Shown in pieces: positions 44,748 to 53,783 of a DNA stretch of 64,000 nt. The DNA is taken from NCBI GenBank assembly GCA_937980645.1, contig CALJPQ010000019.1:1-64000 (forward strand). The letters run 5' to 3'. The notes beneath the pieces are model-generated. The model was not told the origin of the DNA and ran no database searches. It worked only from the letters and a program-made list of their open reading frames with translations. Origin of the DNA: an uncultured Saprospiraceae bacterium. GTDB taxonomy: Bacteria; Bacteroidota; Bacteroidia; Chitinophagales; Saprospiraceae. The number at the start of each line of letters is the position of its first letter. Position 1 is the stretch's first letter. The position numbers and the translations under genes were made by a program.

Positions 44748-47624
44748 ATGCAAAGAATTTTTCTCGTATGTAGTCTCTTGCTGTCGGTAGCGACGCTTTT
44801 CGCCCAGGGATGGGAGCGCGTATTCGACGGTGGCGGTCAGGGCCAGATCAACGACATTGCCCCTGCTGCTGATGGAGGTTATGTGGCTGTAGGTTATTAC
44901 TCTAGTTTGAACCGCGCTCGTTTGTTCAAGACAGACGCCGACGGCAACCTCCAGTTTACCAAAGATTTTTCGCTGGGCACGCAAACATCAGCAGAAGGGA
45001 TTGCGGTTTGCCCCGACGGTACTTATGGTATTACGGGCTTTACCCGCACGGGCCTGACACCGCGCCGCGCATTTATCATAAAGACGGATGTCAAAGGTAA
45101 TGCGCTGTGGACGTATTTTCTGCCCACTACTTTTGACACAGAGGCCAAAGACATTGTGGCCCTAAGCGATGGGAGTTTTGTGGTCTGCGGCCATCGTAAG
45201 AACAGCTCGGGCATAGAGGATGGCCTGGTTTTTCGCGTGTCGGCTAATGGTCAGTTGCTGTGGGTCAATACGTATGGCGAAGCGAATGTGGTGGAAAAGG
45301 CCAATGCGCTGGCAGTGATGCCCGATGGTTCGGTGGTCGCCGTTGGCGAGAAGCGGGTGGTGCCGCGCGACGTGTGGGTTATCCGGATAAATACGGCGGA
45401 TGGAGACTTGCTGTGGGAAAACCTCTTCAATTTCTTTGAGATCACCAGTGGTGTACCGGCTGATGATGTTGCCCGGGCTGTTATTGCAGACACAGATGGC
45501 CACATCCTGGTGGGTGGCCGGAGCACTTACGAGGAAAATGGCGTCGGGCTGCTGATGAAGATCAACGGTCAGGGCACGGGCCAGGTCATATGGCGTTCTG
45601 GCTTCGCTCGGGCAGACTTATACGGCATAGCCAAGTCGTTCACAGGCGAGATATACGCCGCCGGTACGAAGGCGACGAATCAGTCAGAGGATGTATATCT
45701 CGTTCGCGCTACAGCGCAAGGCGTCAAGATATGCGATATTGCGGTTGGTCGCCCGGGCTTTGACCAGGGTACCAGCGTCGTCATCACGCCGGACGGAGGC
45801 GCTATCGCTGCCGGCGTAGGTGAGTTCTTCTTCCCGACTATTGGCTCTGAAGCCAACCCTTATCTGGTGAAGATGGACCGCAATTGCGTGTCTTTCTCCA
45901 GCTACATTTCGGGCAAAGTTTTCTACGACATCAACGGCAACTGCACCCAAGATGCCAACGAGCCGGGGTTGGAGAACTGGATTGTGCGTTTAGAAAGTCC
46001 CAATTTCACGCGCTATGCTGTAGCCAAAGGCGGTGGTGAGTTTTTGCTTTTGGTAGATACGGGTAACTATAAGATTAAACTCTTCCCGCCCAACAATTCG
46101 TGGGCTTCCTGCACCGAAGAAATACCGCTCCAAGTTTCGGGTTTTCTGGACACCTCTGAAGTTGCCATTCCGGTACGCGCAGTGTCGTTGTGCCCACGCA
46201 ACGAAGTGGACGTAGCCACGCCTATCCTGCGCCGCTGTGCAGAAAACGTTTACACGGTGCGCTATTGTAACTCGGGCACACTGCCTTCGGCGGATACACG
46301 CATCGAAGTGGAACTGGACCCCAGCCTCACGCTCATCAGCAGCTCTGTGCCGGCTACGTTGGTGCAGGGCAATACGTACTCGTTTGACGTAGGTCTGCTG
46401 CCCAACAGCGAATGCGGCTCATTTACTTTCACGGCATTCCTCGACTGCAATACCATTACTGGCCAGGCGCATTGTGTGCGCGCGCACATTTTCCCGGATT
46501 CGTTCTGCAATGTCAGCGGGTGGGATCGCTCCATTGTGCAAGCGCGCGCTACGTGCGAGCAGGGCACAGTACGCCTAAGCTTAGCAAACGTTGGCACGGG
46601 CGACATGCAGTCATCTGTTGGCTTTGTGATTGCTGAAGACGTCATCATGCTTACCCAACCCGGTGACCCACTTTACCGGCGCCAGCTAATGGCGGGCGAA
46701 GAGTCCACCGTTTGGACGACACCGGCCAATGGGCGCACCTATCGCGTCATCGCTGAACAAACGGCAGGCTATCCGGGTACCAGTTATCCTACGGCAGCGG
46801 TAGAAGGATGTCGCTCCGACACCAGCGCAACATTTACCACGGGCTTTTACACCATGTTTGCGGAAGACGACTTAGAGCCTTTCCGCTCTTACGACTGTCA
46901 GGAAAGCCATGAGCCTGACTTTAATCCCACGTACTTAAAGCGAGGCCATCCCAAAGGCTATGGCGTAGAGCACTACGTCCGCCCAGAAACTGAAATGGAG
47001 TATTTAATCCAGTTCCGGAATGCCGGTACCGATACGGTGTTCCAGGTCATCGTGCGCGATACGCTGTCGCCGTTCCTCGACCCTGCCACAGTAAGGCCAG
47101 GAACGGCCAGCCATCCGTACGAGTTTGAAGTGTACGGCAGCGGTATTGTGCAGTTTACACTATCCAACGCCGCCCTCCCGCCGCAAAGCGATGCTAATGA
47201 GGGCTTTGTAAAATTCCGCGTAGCCTTTGCTCAGGGGCTTCCCTGCCGAACGGAAGTCCGCAATACCGCCGCCATCTACTTCGACTTCAACGCGCCAGGG
47301 CTGACCAACCAAACCTTCCACACCGTATGCCAGCTGGACACCTTCGTGGTGGTGAAAACCAAAAGTATCCAGTGGAAAGGCGCTGATGTCAAGGTATATC
47401 CCAATCCCTTTGAGGACAGCGCCACCTTCGAAATAACCGACGCACCCGCTTCGGGCTATGTGCTGGAAATCTTCGACTTGCAAGGAAAACGTCTCTTTAA
47501 TCAAACCTATAACCAACCCACGTTCCGACTGCAACGGCAACAACTGCCGGCAGGTATGCTGTTCTTCCGCATCACCACCGACCGCGGCGAACCCATAGCC
47601 TCCGGAAAGCTCCTCGTTCGATGA
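44748..47624 (+). CDS. secreted T9SS-sorted protein with N-terminal beta-propeller-like repeats
   Basis: This 958-residue protein has a signal peptide (MQRIFLVCSLLLSVATLFAQ). Residues 20-380 hold propeller-like repeats with recurrent DGGYVAVGYY, DGTYGITGF, DGSFVVCGH and DGSVVAVGE turns. Around 385-470 lies an SdrD_B-like module (GKVFYDINGNCTQDANEPGLENWIV). A conserved-repeat beta domain follows with VEYLIQFRNAGTDTVFQVIVRDTLSP-type and VRNTAAIYFDFNAPGLTN segments. The tail (about 880-958) is a T9SS type A sorting domain: VKVYPNPFEDSATFE to the final GKLLVR. It is probably a secreted or surface protein of unknown role. The start at 44748 begins the signal peptide. Confidence 0.9.
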   Translation: MQRIFLVCSLLLSVATLFAQGWERVFDGGGQGQINDIAPAADGGYVAVGYYSSLNRARLFKTDADGNLQFTKDFSLGTQTSAEGIAVCPDGTYGITGFTRTGLTPRRAFIIKTDVKGNALWTYFLPTTFDTEAKDIVALSDGSFVVCGHRKNSSGIEDGLVFRVSANGQLLWVNTYGEANVVEKANALAVMPDGSVVAVGEKRVVPRDVWVIRINTADGDLLWENLFNFFEITSGVPADDVARAVIADTDGHILVGGRSTYEENGVGLLMKINGQGTGQVIWRSGFARADLYGIAKSFTGEIYAAGTKATNQSEDVYLVRATAQGVKICDIAVGRPGFDQGTSVVITPDGGAIAAGVGEFFFPTIGSEANPYLVKMDRNCVSFSSYISGKVFYDINGNCTQDANEPGLENWIVRLESPNFTRYAVAKGGGEFLLLVDTGNYKIKLFPPNNSWASCTEEIPLQVSGFLDTSEVAIPVRAVSLCPRNEVDVATPILRRCAENVYTVRYCNSGTLPSADTRIEVELDPSLTLISSSVPATLVQGNTYSFDVGLLPNSECGSFTFTAFLDCNTITGQAHCVRAHIFPDSFCNVSGWDRSIVQARATCEQGTVRLSLANVGTGDMQSSVGFVIAEDVIMLTQPGDPLYRRQLMAGEESTVWTTPANGRTYRVIAEQTAGYPGTSYPTAAVEGCRSDTSATFTTGFYTMFAEDDLEPFRSYDCQESHEPDFNPTYLKRGHPKGYGVEHYVRPETEMEYLIQFRNAGTDTVFQVIVRDTLSPFLDPATVRPGTASHPYEFEVYGSGIVQFTLSNAALPPQSDANEGFVKFRVAFAQGLPCRTEVRNTAAIYFDFNAPGLTNQTFHTVCQLDTFVVVKTKSIQWKGADVKVYPNPFEDSATFEITDAPASGYVLEIFDLQGKRLFNQTYNQPTFRLQRQQLPAGMLFFRITTDRGEPIASGKLLVR

Positions 47625-47685
47625 CGAGAGACCTCCCAGCCATTGCCAACGACCGATTTTACCCATAACCGCTTACCTAAGCGCG

Positions 47686-47722
47686 AAAACCGCAGGCCTC
47701 ATCCCCTGCGGTTTTTCTTTTT
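47686..47722 (+). terminator. intrinsic terminator of the secreted T9SS gene
   Basis: AAAACCGCAGG at 47686-47696 pairs perfectly with CCTGCGGTTTT at 47705-47715, followed by a T-rich tract. It lies 61 bases after the stop. Confidence 0.8.
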
Positions 47723-47848
47723 CAGGCGAGAAAGGAAGCCAGCTGCAAAAGGTGGCATGTACCTGCCTTGTGCTTTTTTAGCCGGAAGATGTTGCCGCTA
47801 CCTGTTGCCGGCATCTTATTTTTGTGCTCAAGCAGCAACGATAATGCT

Positions 47849-48214
47849 ATGGAAAAGCGGAGGACGTCTCTCATAAAGGTAGTAATAGCCGGCACAGCGA
47901 TAGGTCTGGCGCTGGGCACCTATTTCGCCATCCAAAAAAGGCCTGATTTGCGCCGGCGAGTGGCTGACTACCTCTTTGTGCGTCTGAACGCCCTGGGTGT
48001 ACGAATGGCCGAGCGCTTAACGCAATGGTTCCCCATCCCTTTGGAAGCCCTGGAAAATGAAGTGTTGCCCCTCGTTGCTGAAGACGACCTCACACCTGCG
48101 CCGGTCGAAAGAGCATCGCTCCGAGAGGAAGATGTCCACGCGGCCCTCACCACAGGGGCCGAACGCGCCCGCCAGCGACTGGCCGAACGATGGGCCGCCT
48201 TGAAACGCCCGTAA
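47849..48214 (+). CDS. small membrane-anchored protein of unknown function (YtxH-like position)
   Basis: This 121-residue protein has an N-terminal hydrophobic helix (about 9-28), a positively charged amphipathic stretch, and a charged C-terminus. It resembles the YtxH-like proteins that often precede holin-like genes in Bacteroidota, but the motif is weak. It is first in a tight three-gene cluster (47849-49008). TATTTTTG at 47818-47825, with TTG 22 bases upstream, may be its promoter. The start is the ATG at 47849. Function is unknown. Confidence 0.75.
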   Translation: MEKRRTSLIKVVIAGTAIGLALGTYFAIQKRPDLRRRVADYLFVRLNALGVRMAERLTQWFPIPLEALENEVLPLVAEDDLTPAPVERASLREEDVHAALTTGAERARQRLAERWAALKRP

Positions 48215-48245
48215 CCCTTTACACTGCAGTAGCCCTCTTCAGAAT

Positions 48246-48650
48246 ATGCCTGAAACAAAAAGAGATACCGAAGAACTGCTCCAGTCCGCCAGTGAAACGG
48301 CGACCTATTTGCGCGAGTACATCCGCCTGCAGCTGGATTACCTTCGCCTAGACCTGGCCGAGCGCATCGCCAAAGTGGCGTCCATTCTGGCCGTGTTTCT
48401 GGTCGTAGGCGCCTTACTCACGCTCGGTTTCTTCATGATAACCATCGCCCTGGCCCTCTTGCTGGGAGCATGGTGGAACTCCTATGCCTCAGGTTTTCTG
48501 GCTATAGCTGGCCTGTACCTCCTGCTGGCCGTACTGTTGGCAACCTTTAAAGAGCCGCTGCTGACCAATCCACTGCTGAGTAGCCTGCTTAAAGCCTTTT
48601 TCCAAAATACGGACGAACCCGAACATCATGAGCCGCAAGAACATTCATAA
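48246..48650 (+). CDS. phage-holin-like membrane protein (holin superfamily III type)
   Basis: This 134-residue protein has an amphipathic N-terminal helix (ATYLREYIRLQLDYLRLDLAE) and two hydrophobic helices (about 44-72 and 80-100), matching the Phage_holin_3_6/Holin-X family. Despite the name, chromosomal copies in this arrangement are not part of a prophage. It overlaps the next gene by 23 bases, so translation is coupled. The likely role is membrane or envelope related. Confidence 0.8.
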   Translation: MPETKRDTEELLQSASETATYLREYIRLQLDYLRLDLAERIAKVASILAVFLVVGALLTLGFFMITIALALLLGAWWNSYASGFLAIAGLYLLLAVLLATFKEPLLTNPLLSSLLKAFFQNTDEPEHHEPQEHS

Positions 48651-49008
48651 TTTGAGCGATTTAGCTGCCGAGAAGGCCCTTTTGCGCGCCAAAATGCGCA
48701 TAGCGGAAGAAGAACTGCTGGCCAGTGCCCTGCGCACCCGCAACACCTTAGAGGCGTATGTAGCCGAGAAAATGGAAATACCCAACCAGATAGGACAATT
48801 TCTGAAGCAGGATGCTCAGCAATCGGTCAGCACCACGCTGCTGCGCACCCTCATGCGATCCGTGGGCGTCCATGGCCGCTGGAGCAATCTGCTGGTACTG
48901 CTGGCACCTGTGGCGGCTACTTATGCTCGGAAAAAATGGCAACAGTGGCGCCAGCGCAAAAAAAATGCGTCCGCCAACGGCGGCGATACCCTCATCTCGC
49001 CTCATTGA
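48628..49008 (+). CDS. hypothetical protein, third gene of the holin-like operon
   Basis: This 126-residue protein has a helical charged N-terminal half with EKALLRAKMRIAEEELLASA, one hydrophobic stretch (NLLVLLAPVAATYA, about 86-99), and a very basic tail (RKKWQQWRQRKK). I do not recognise a family. It overlaps the holin-like gene by 23 bases and overlaps the convergent DUF547 gene by 17 bases at its end. Likely membrane-associated. Confidence 0.75.
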   Translation: MSRKNIHNLSDLAAEKALLRAKMRIAEEELLASALRTRNTLEAYVAEKMEIPNQIGQFLKQDAQQSVSTTLLRTLMRSVGVHGRWSNLLVLLAPVAATYARKKWQQWRQRKKNASANGGDTLISPH

Positions 49009-49771
49009 GCGCCCAATCGTAATCCAGATACGAGATGGGCGTGTGCGCACTGATGGGGAGGGTGAGGTATCGGTTGAGGAAAGCGCGCACAGAGCCGGCG
49101 TCGCGTTCGAAGTCGCCGCTAAACCAGCGGAAGATTTTGGAGACTTCAGCCCGGTCGGGGCCGATGCGGTTGCGGAGGCTGTCAGCGATGAAGCGCCGCA
49201 TGGCGTCGTCGAGCTGCGCGTCTAAGCGCTCAGCGACGTAAGCCTCGTTGCGCAGCGGCGGGCACGAGATGGAAGCGCAATTGATGGCCGCATGGATGCG
49301 CGCATCTTGGAAGACGGGTCGCAGGATGTTGTGCTCGATGTTGTTTAGGTCGTAGGTATAGCCCTGTATGCGGATGAATGGGATGTCCCACACGGAGTTG
49401 ACGAAAGCGATACCGCTTTTGATGTCCTTGATGCTGCTCACCGGGTAGTGGCGCAAGATGAGCTGCACGGTATAGGCGTTGTAGGCGTTGATCCAGTAGG
49501 CCATTTGCTCGGCGCGCGTCCAGGTCTTGTCGTTGGGGTGCGCGCTTTCCAGCAGGCGCAGGTAGGCGTTCAGTTCGGCACTGTCGCGCAGGAAATCGCG
49601 GTAGCGTACCAGGCCGTCAGGGGTGATGTGTTTTTTGAGGAGGGCATCCCAGCGCTCGTGCGAGACGGGGCTTGAGACGACGTCGCGCCGGATGGCTCGA
49701 CAGTTGGCGCAAGTGAACCAGAGCACAAGGGCGGCCAGCAGGACGGTAAAAAGGAGCAGTATTTTTTTCAC
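48992..49771 (-). CDS. DUF547 protein, exported or membrane-anchored
   Basis: This protein of about 259 residues has an N-terminal hydrophobic helix (KKILLLFTVLLAALVLWF) and a DUF547 domain. The domain shows RAEQMAYWINAYNAYTVQLIL, AFVNSVWDIPFI and IHAAINCASISCPPLRNEAY. Family function is not established; the Cys pair in NCASISC is conserved in the group. A GTG at 49771 is chosen; a TTG at 49795 overlaps the upstream glycosyltransferase stop (TTGA) and is an alternative. The gene is in an operon with that glycosyltransferase. Confidence 0.85.
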   Translation of the reverse strand: MKKILLLFTVLLAALVLWFTCANCRAIRRDVVSSPVSHERWDALLKKHITPDGLVRYRDFLRDSAELNAYLRLLESAHPNDKTWTRAEQMAYWINAYNAYTVQLILRHYPVSSIKDIKSGIAFVNSVWDIPFIRIQGYTYDLNNIEHNILRPVFQDARIHAAINCASISCPPLRNEAYVAERLDAQLDDAMRRFIADSLRNRIGPDRAEVSKIFRWFSGDFERDAGSVRAFLNRYLTLPISAHTPISYLDYDWALNEAR

Positions 49772-49791
49772 AAAATAAGCGAGGGCTATTT

Positions 49792-50520
49792 TCAAAGCAC
49801 AGCCGGAGGTGTGGCTTCATCGGCGGCTTTAGGATGTCGGAGGCAGGCGTAATAAAAGCGCTTGATGCGGTGCGGTTCAACGCCGAGGCGGAAGAGCAGA
49901 AAAGCACCGGCGTTAGCCAGCTGCACGCGCAGCCAGCTGTTGTGGTCGTACTTGCGAGCCGAGACGATGACGTCTTTGGGCAGGATACGCAGCGGATATT
50001 TTTTTGTGGCTTTGCGCAAGAAATCGTATTCCTCCATGACCACAAAGCGTTCGTCGTAGCCGCCCATGGCCCTGAAGACATCGCGCCGGATGAAGAACGT
50101 CTTATCGCCGCCCTGACACCAAAGGTGCTGGAAGCGCGTGAAATAGGCATTGATGCGTAACAGGCGACTGGGTGAGTCGAAGCGGTAGCGATAGCAACCC
50201 ATAACGGTGCCGGCAGCCATCTCAGCAGCAATATCGGCGGCAAACGAGGGCGGTGGTACGGTGTCGGCATGCACGAAATAGAGCACATCGCCCCGTGCCT
50301 CCCGGGCGCCTGTGTTCATCTGTGCAGCGCGATTGCGCTGCTGGCACCGCAACAAATGCGCGCCTTCTTGAAGCGTAACAGCGGCAGTATCATCGGTGCT
50401 CATGGCATCGGCCACTAAAATTTCAACGGCATACCCCTCCGTATTGGACTGCAGGTAAGGCAATAGCCGACGCAGGTTGTCGGCCTCGTTGAGCGTGGGA
50501 AGAATAATGGAAAGAAACAT
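49792..50520 (-). CDS. family 2 glycosyltransferase (TIGR04283 type)
   Basis: This 242-residue GT-A glycosyltransferase shows LSIILPTLNEADNLRRLLPYL, then EILVADAMSTDDT, RAAQMNTGAREARGDVLYFVHADT (the DxD-like HAD) and CQGGDKTFFIRRDVFRAMGGYDE, the TIGR04283 signature. It probably adds a sugar to a lipid or polymer in the cytoplasm. The start at 50520 fits the first strand. It precedes DUF547 with overlapping ends, suggesting a two-gene unit, and is divergent from the nagB-like gene. Confidence 0.9.
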   Translation of the reverse strand: MFLSIILPTLNEADNLRRLLPYLQSNTEGYAVEILVADAMSTDDTAAVTLQEGAHLLRCQQRNRAAQMNTGAREARGDVLYFVHADTVPPPSFAADIAAEMAAGTVMGCYRYRFDSPSRLLRINAYFTRFQHLWCQGGDKTFFIRRDVFRAMGGYDERFVVMEEYDFLRKATKKYPLRILPKDVIVSARKYDHNSWLRVQLANAGAFLLFRLGVEPHRIKRFYYACLRHPKAADEATPPAVL

Positions 50521-50699
50521 ATACCCCAGGATGATATACGAAACGGCAGAAGGCACGGATCTCACTAACCGAAAAATACCCGAAGGCAAACCCGATAGCG
50601 AGTGGCCAGGCGTATTAAAAGCGGCGCCATTGGGCTCAAATATCAAAATTATCGGGCGAGGGTGGCATACTTCCTGAAGACATGCCCAACAGCGATGCC

Positions 50700-50707
50700 T
50701 ACCTTTG
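50700..50707 (+). promoter_or_regulatory. -7 box and RBS of the nagB-like gene
   Basis: TACCTTTG at 50700-50707 lies 23 bases before the ATG at 50731. An AGGAG at 50722-50726, four bases before the start, is the clearest Shine-Dalgarno in the window and fixes the start. No -33 element is evident. Confidence 0.45.
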
Positions 50708-50730
50708 CGCGGGGCAAAACCAGGAGTACT

Positions 50731-52683
50731 ATGAACGACGTCAAGGGAAGAATCACCTCCGGCTACCTTAAATACGAGCTCAAAACCTTTGAGAAAATGC
50801 CTGTGCGCATTTGGGACGATGCCCGCGAGGCCTCACGCTACGTGGCCCAAAGCATCGCCCTGGCTATTCGACAAAAGCAACAAGACGGCGAGAAAATCGT
50901 CCTTGGCCTGGCCACTGGTAGTACACCTATCAAAGTGTACGAAGAACTGGTACGCATGCACAAAGAAGAGGGGCTGAGTTTCCGAAACGTGGTAACGTTC
51001 AACTTGGACGAATACTACCCCATGCCTAAAGAGGCGCGGCAAAGCTATTGGCGTTTTATGCACGAATACCTGTTTGACCACGTGGACATCCTGCCCGAAA
51101 ACATCCACATCCCCGACGGCACGCTGCCCATCGAAGAGGTGGCCGCCTACTGCGAGCGCTACGAGAAAATGATTGACCTGGCCGGCGGTATAGATATCCA
51201 GCTCCTGGGCATCGGGCGCACCGGGCACATCGGCTTCAACGAACCCGGCTCGTGGGAAACATCTACCACCCGCATGGTGCGGCTCGACCACCTGACCCGG
51301 CACGATGCCATTAAAGATTTCGGCAGCGAAGACGAGGTGCCCTATCGCGCCATCACCATGGGCATCGCCAGCATTTTTAAAGCCCGCATCATTTACCTCA
51401 TGGCTTTTGGCCAACACAAGGCCAGCATCATTCGCGAGGCGGTCGAGGGCGATATCTCCCATTCTGTACCCGCCTCTTTCTTGCAAAAACACCCCAACAC
51501 GCGCATCATCCTGGACCGCAGTGCCGCCGAAGACCTCACCCGCATGAAAGCGCCCTGGCTAGTAGGCATCTGCAACTGGACGGATGACCTCATCTGCAAA
51601 GCCGTCGTCTGGCTCTCGCAAAAAACGGGCAAACCCATCCTCAAACTCACCGACGAAGACTACAACGAGCACGGCCTGAGCGAACTACTCATCGAAGAGG
51701 CCAACTACTACGAGCTCAACATCCGCATCTTCAACCGCCTGCAGCGCACCATCACCGGTTGGCCAGGCGGCAAACCCAACGCAGATGACACTAACCGCCC
51801 CGAACGCGCCCACCCAGCCAGCAAGCGCGTCATCATCTTCAGCCCTCACCCCGATGACGACGTCATCTCCATGGGCGGCACCTTCCAGCGCCTGGTAGAC
51901 CAGGGACACGACGTCCATGTGGCTTACCAAACTTCGGGCAACATCGCCGTACATGACCACGACGCCCTACGCTACGCCGAGTTCATGCTCGAATTCGACC
52001 AAATGCAACAAGCACTTACCGACAGCAACCGTGCGCTGTACGAAAAAGTCATCCACTTTCTGCGCCACAAACGCGCCGACCAGCTCGATATCCCCGAAGT
52101 GCGCACCATCAAAGGCCTCATCCGCCGCGGTGAAGCGCGCGCCGGCGCCCGCTTCGTGGGCCTGAATGACGACCACATCCACTTCTTAGACATGCCCTTC
52201 TATGAAACTGGCGTAGCCCGAAAGGCTCCGCTCAGCGAAGCAGATATCCAACTGGTTACTCATTTACTGGAGCGCGTCCAACCCCATCAGGTATATGCCG
52301 CCGGCGACCTGGCCGACCCACATGGCACGCATCGCGTCTGCTTAGATGCCATCTTCGAAGCCTTCCGACGCCTGCGCGAACGCCCCTGGATGAAAGACTG
52401 CTGGCTGTGGCTCTACCGCGGAGCCTGGCACGAATGGGCCGTGCACGAAATCGAAATGGCCGTACCCATGAGCCCCCTACAACTGCGCCGCAAGCGCCAG
52501 GCCATCTTCATGCACCAAAGCCAGAAAGACCGCCCGCCCTTCCCCGGCGACGACAACCGTGAATTCTGGCAGCGCGCCGAAGACCGCAACCGCGCCACCG
52601 CCCACACCTATCGCCAATTAGGACTGGCCGAATACGAAGCCATGGAAGCCTTCGTACGCTGGAAAGGCCTCGACAATGCCTGA
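50731..52683 (+). CDS. nagB: glucosamine-6-phosphate deaminase-like protein fused to a PIG-L deacetylase domain
   Basis: This 650-residue fusion carries, at residues 20-320, a NagB/RpiA-fold: LGLATGSTPIKVYEEL (58-73), FNLDEYYP (90-97) and LLGIGRTGHIGFNEPGS (158-174). Compared with E. coli NagB (Asp72, Asp141, His143, Glu148), Asp93, His166 and Glu171 match but the Asp141 position is Thr164. From about 365 a PIG-L/LmbE domain follows, with SPHPDDDVISMGG (371-383) and DPHGTHR (529-535), the zinc-binding set of a GlcNAc deacetylase-type enzyme. The layout is shared by Bacteroidota homologues. Deacetylation followed by deamination of amino sugar phosphates is a reasonable inference; substrates are not shown. 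Confidence 0.9.
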   Translation: MNDVKGRITSGYLKYELKTFEKMPVRIWDDAREASRYVAQSIALAIRQKQQDGEKIVLGLATGSTPIKVYEELVRMHKEEGLSFRNVVTFNLDEYYPMPKEARQSYWRFMHEYLFDHVDILPENIHIPDGTLPIEEVAAYCERYEKMIDLAGGIDIQLLGIGRTGHIGFNEPGSWETSTTRMVRLDHLTRHDAIKDFGSEDEVPYRAITMGIASIFKARIIYLMAFGQHKASIIREAVEGDISHSVPASFLQKHPNTRIILDRSAAEDLTRMKAPWLVGICNWTDDLICKAVVWLSQKTGKPILKLTDEDYNEHGLSELLIEEANYYELNIRIFNRLQRTITGWPGGKPNADDTNRPERAHPASKRVIIFSPHPDDDVISMGGTFQRLVDQGHDVHVAYQTSGNIAVHDHDALRYAEFMLEFDQMQQALTDSNRALYEKVIHFLRHKRADQLDIPEVRTIKGLIRRGEARAGARFVGLNDDHIHFLDMPFYETGVARKAPLSEADIQLVTHLLERVQPHQVYAAGDLADPHGTHRVCLDAIFEAFRRLRERPWMKDCWLWLYRGAWHEWAVHEIEMAVPMSPLQLRRKRQAIFMHQSQKDRPPFPGDDNREFWQRAEDRNRATAHTYRQLGLAEYEAMEAFVRWKGLDNA

Positions 52684-52688
52684 CCTCT

Positions 52689-53663
52689 TTACACTTTCCC
52701 CAAGGCCTCTAGCACCAGCCATACTATATAGAGCACATACAGGCCCAATAATAAGCCCCCTTTGGGCCTATACATAACCTGCTTCTTGAGTACCAGACCG
52801 CTGGCAAACATCAGCACCGTGGCCAGGATGCACACGATAAAGTCCACCAACGTAATCCGGCCAATAGGCAGTGGGTTGACCGTAGCGCTCACGCCCAGAA
52901 TAAAGAGCGTGTTGAAGATATTGGAACCCACCACGTTGCCCATCGCCATGTCGGCTCGCCCGCGCAATGCTGCGGCAACTGTGGTGGCCAATTCCGGTAG
53001 CGAAGTCCCCACGGCAACCAACGTCAGGCCAATAATGGCCTCGCTGACGCCAAGGGTACGAGCGATACCCACGGCGCCATCCACCGTCAGGCGCCCCCCG
53101 TAGGCCAGCGCCGCCAAGCCGCCTAACACCCAAAAAATGGCCAGCCACAGCGGACGCCGCTGCGCCGGGCTTTCGACCGGCTTTTCTTGCTGCGCAATGT
53201 TGTAGGTGTAATACAGGTACACGGCGAAAAAGCACAATAAAACCAGGCCATCCGAGCGTGAAATCACCCCTTGCGATGCTATCGAACGGTCTAAATGGTG
53301 GTCGCCTGCCATAAGCATGACGACGATGATGCTAACAAAACTGAAAGGGATATCTTTCCAGATCGTGTTGTGCCGAATGCGCATCGGCTGAATGATGGCC
53401 GTCAGGCCCAGAATAAGGCCTATATTAGCCGTATTACTGCCGATGACATTGCCGATAGCCACTTCACCCGCTCCATTCATGGCCGCCACTACCGAGACCA
53501 CCAGCTCTGGCGCTGAAGTGCCAAACGAAACGACCGTCATGCCGATAATGAGGTCGGAAACCCCCAGGCGTTTGGCCAGCGCAGAAGCGCCTTCTACCAG
53601 GTAGTGGGCTCCTCCGCTAACCAAAGCGATGCCCGCAATCACAAATAGAATGTTGAGAAGCAT
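52689..53663 (-). CDS. calcium/sodium antiporter (CaCA family, YrbG-like)
   Basis: This 324-residue inner-membrane exchanger has two inverted repeats of five helices. Each has the alpha-repeat: SFGTSAPELVVSVVAA then GNVIGSNTANIGLILG (first half), and AVGTSLPELATTVAAA then GNVVGSNIFNTLFILG (second half). These acidic residues bind the ions. Length and pattern fit the YrbG/CaxA-like subfamily. It exchanges Ca2+ for Na+ or K+, cation pair inferred. It ends five bases from the convergent nagB-like gene. Confidence 0.95.
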   Translation of the reverse strand: MLLNILFVIAGIALVSGGAHYLVEGASALAKRLGVSDLIIGMTVVSFGTSAPELVVSVVAAMNGAGEVAIGNVIGSNTANIGLILGLTAIIQPMRIRHNTIWKDIPFSFVSIIVVMLMAGDHHLDRSIASQGVISRSDGLVLLCFFAVYLYYTYNIAQQEKPVESPAQRRPLWLAIFWVLGGLAALAYGGRLTVDGAVGIARTLGVSEAIIGLTLVAVGTSLPELATTVAAALRGRADMAMGNVVGSNIFNTLFILGVSATVNPLPIGRITLVDFIVCILATVLMFASGLVLKKQVMYRPKGGLLLGLYVLYIVWLVLEALGKV

Positions 53664-53740
53664 ATGTTCGAGAACCTTTAGGGCGTAAAGATAGCGGCAT
53701 CGGCTCCGCTTCCCTGTACCCGCTTTTCGGTCAAATGCTG

Positions 53741-53748
53741 CACCTTTG
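53741..53748 (+). promoter_or_regulatory. -7-like box before the His-rich membrane protein
   Basis: CACCTTTG lies 35 bases before the ATG at 53784; the first base differs from the consensus. No good -33 element is seen. Confidence 0.3.
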
Positions 53749-53783
53749 TGAGTTTAAACCACTGCACCCGACGCCGCTACGCC

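Noticed and set aside
48246..48650. Prophage remnant suggested by the holin-like gene
   Set aside because: No integrase, capsid, tail or lysin genes are nearby and the gene sits in a normal three-gene chromosomal cluster.
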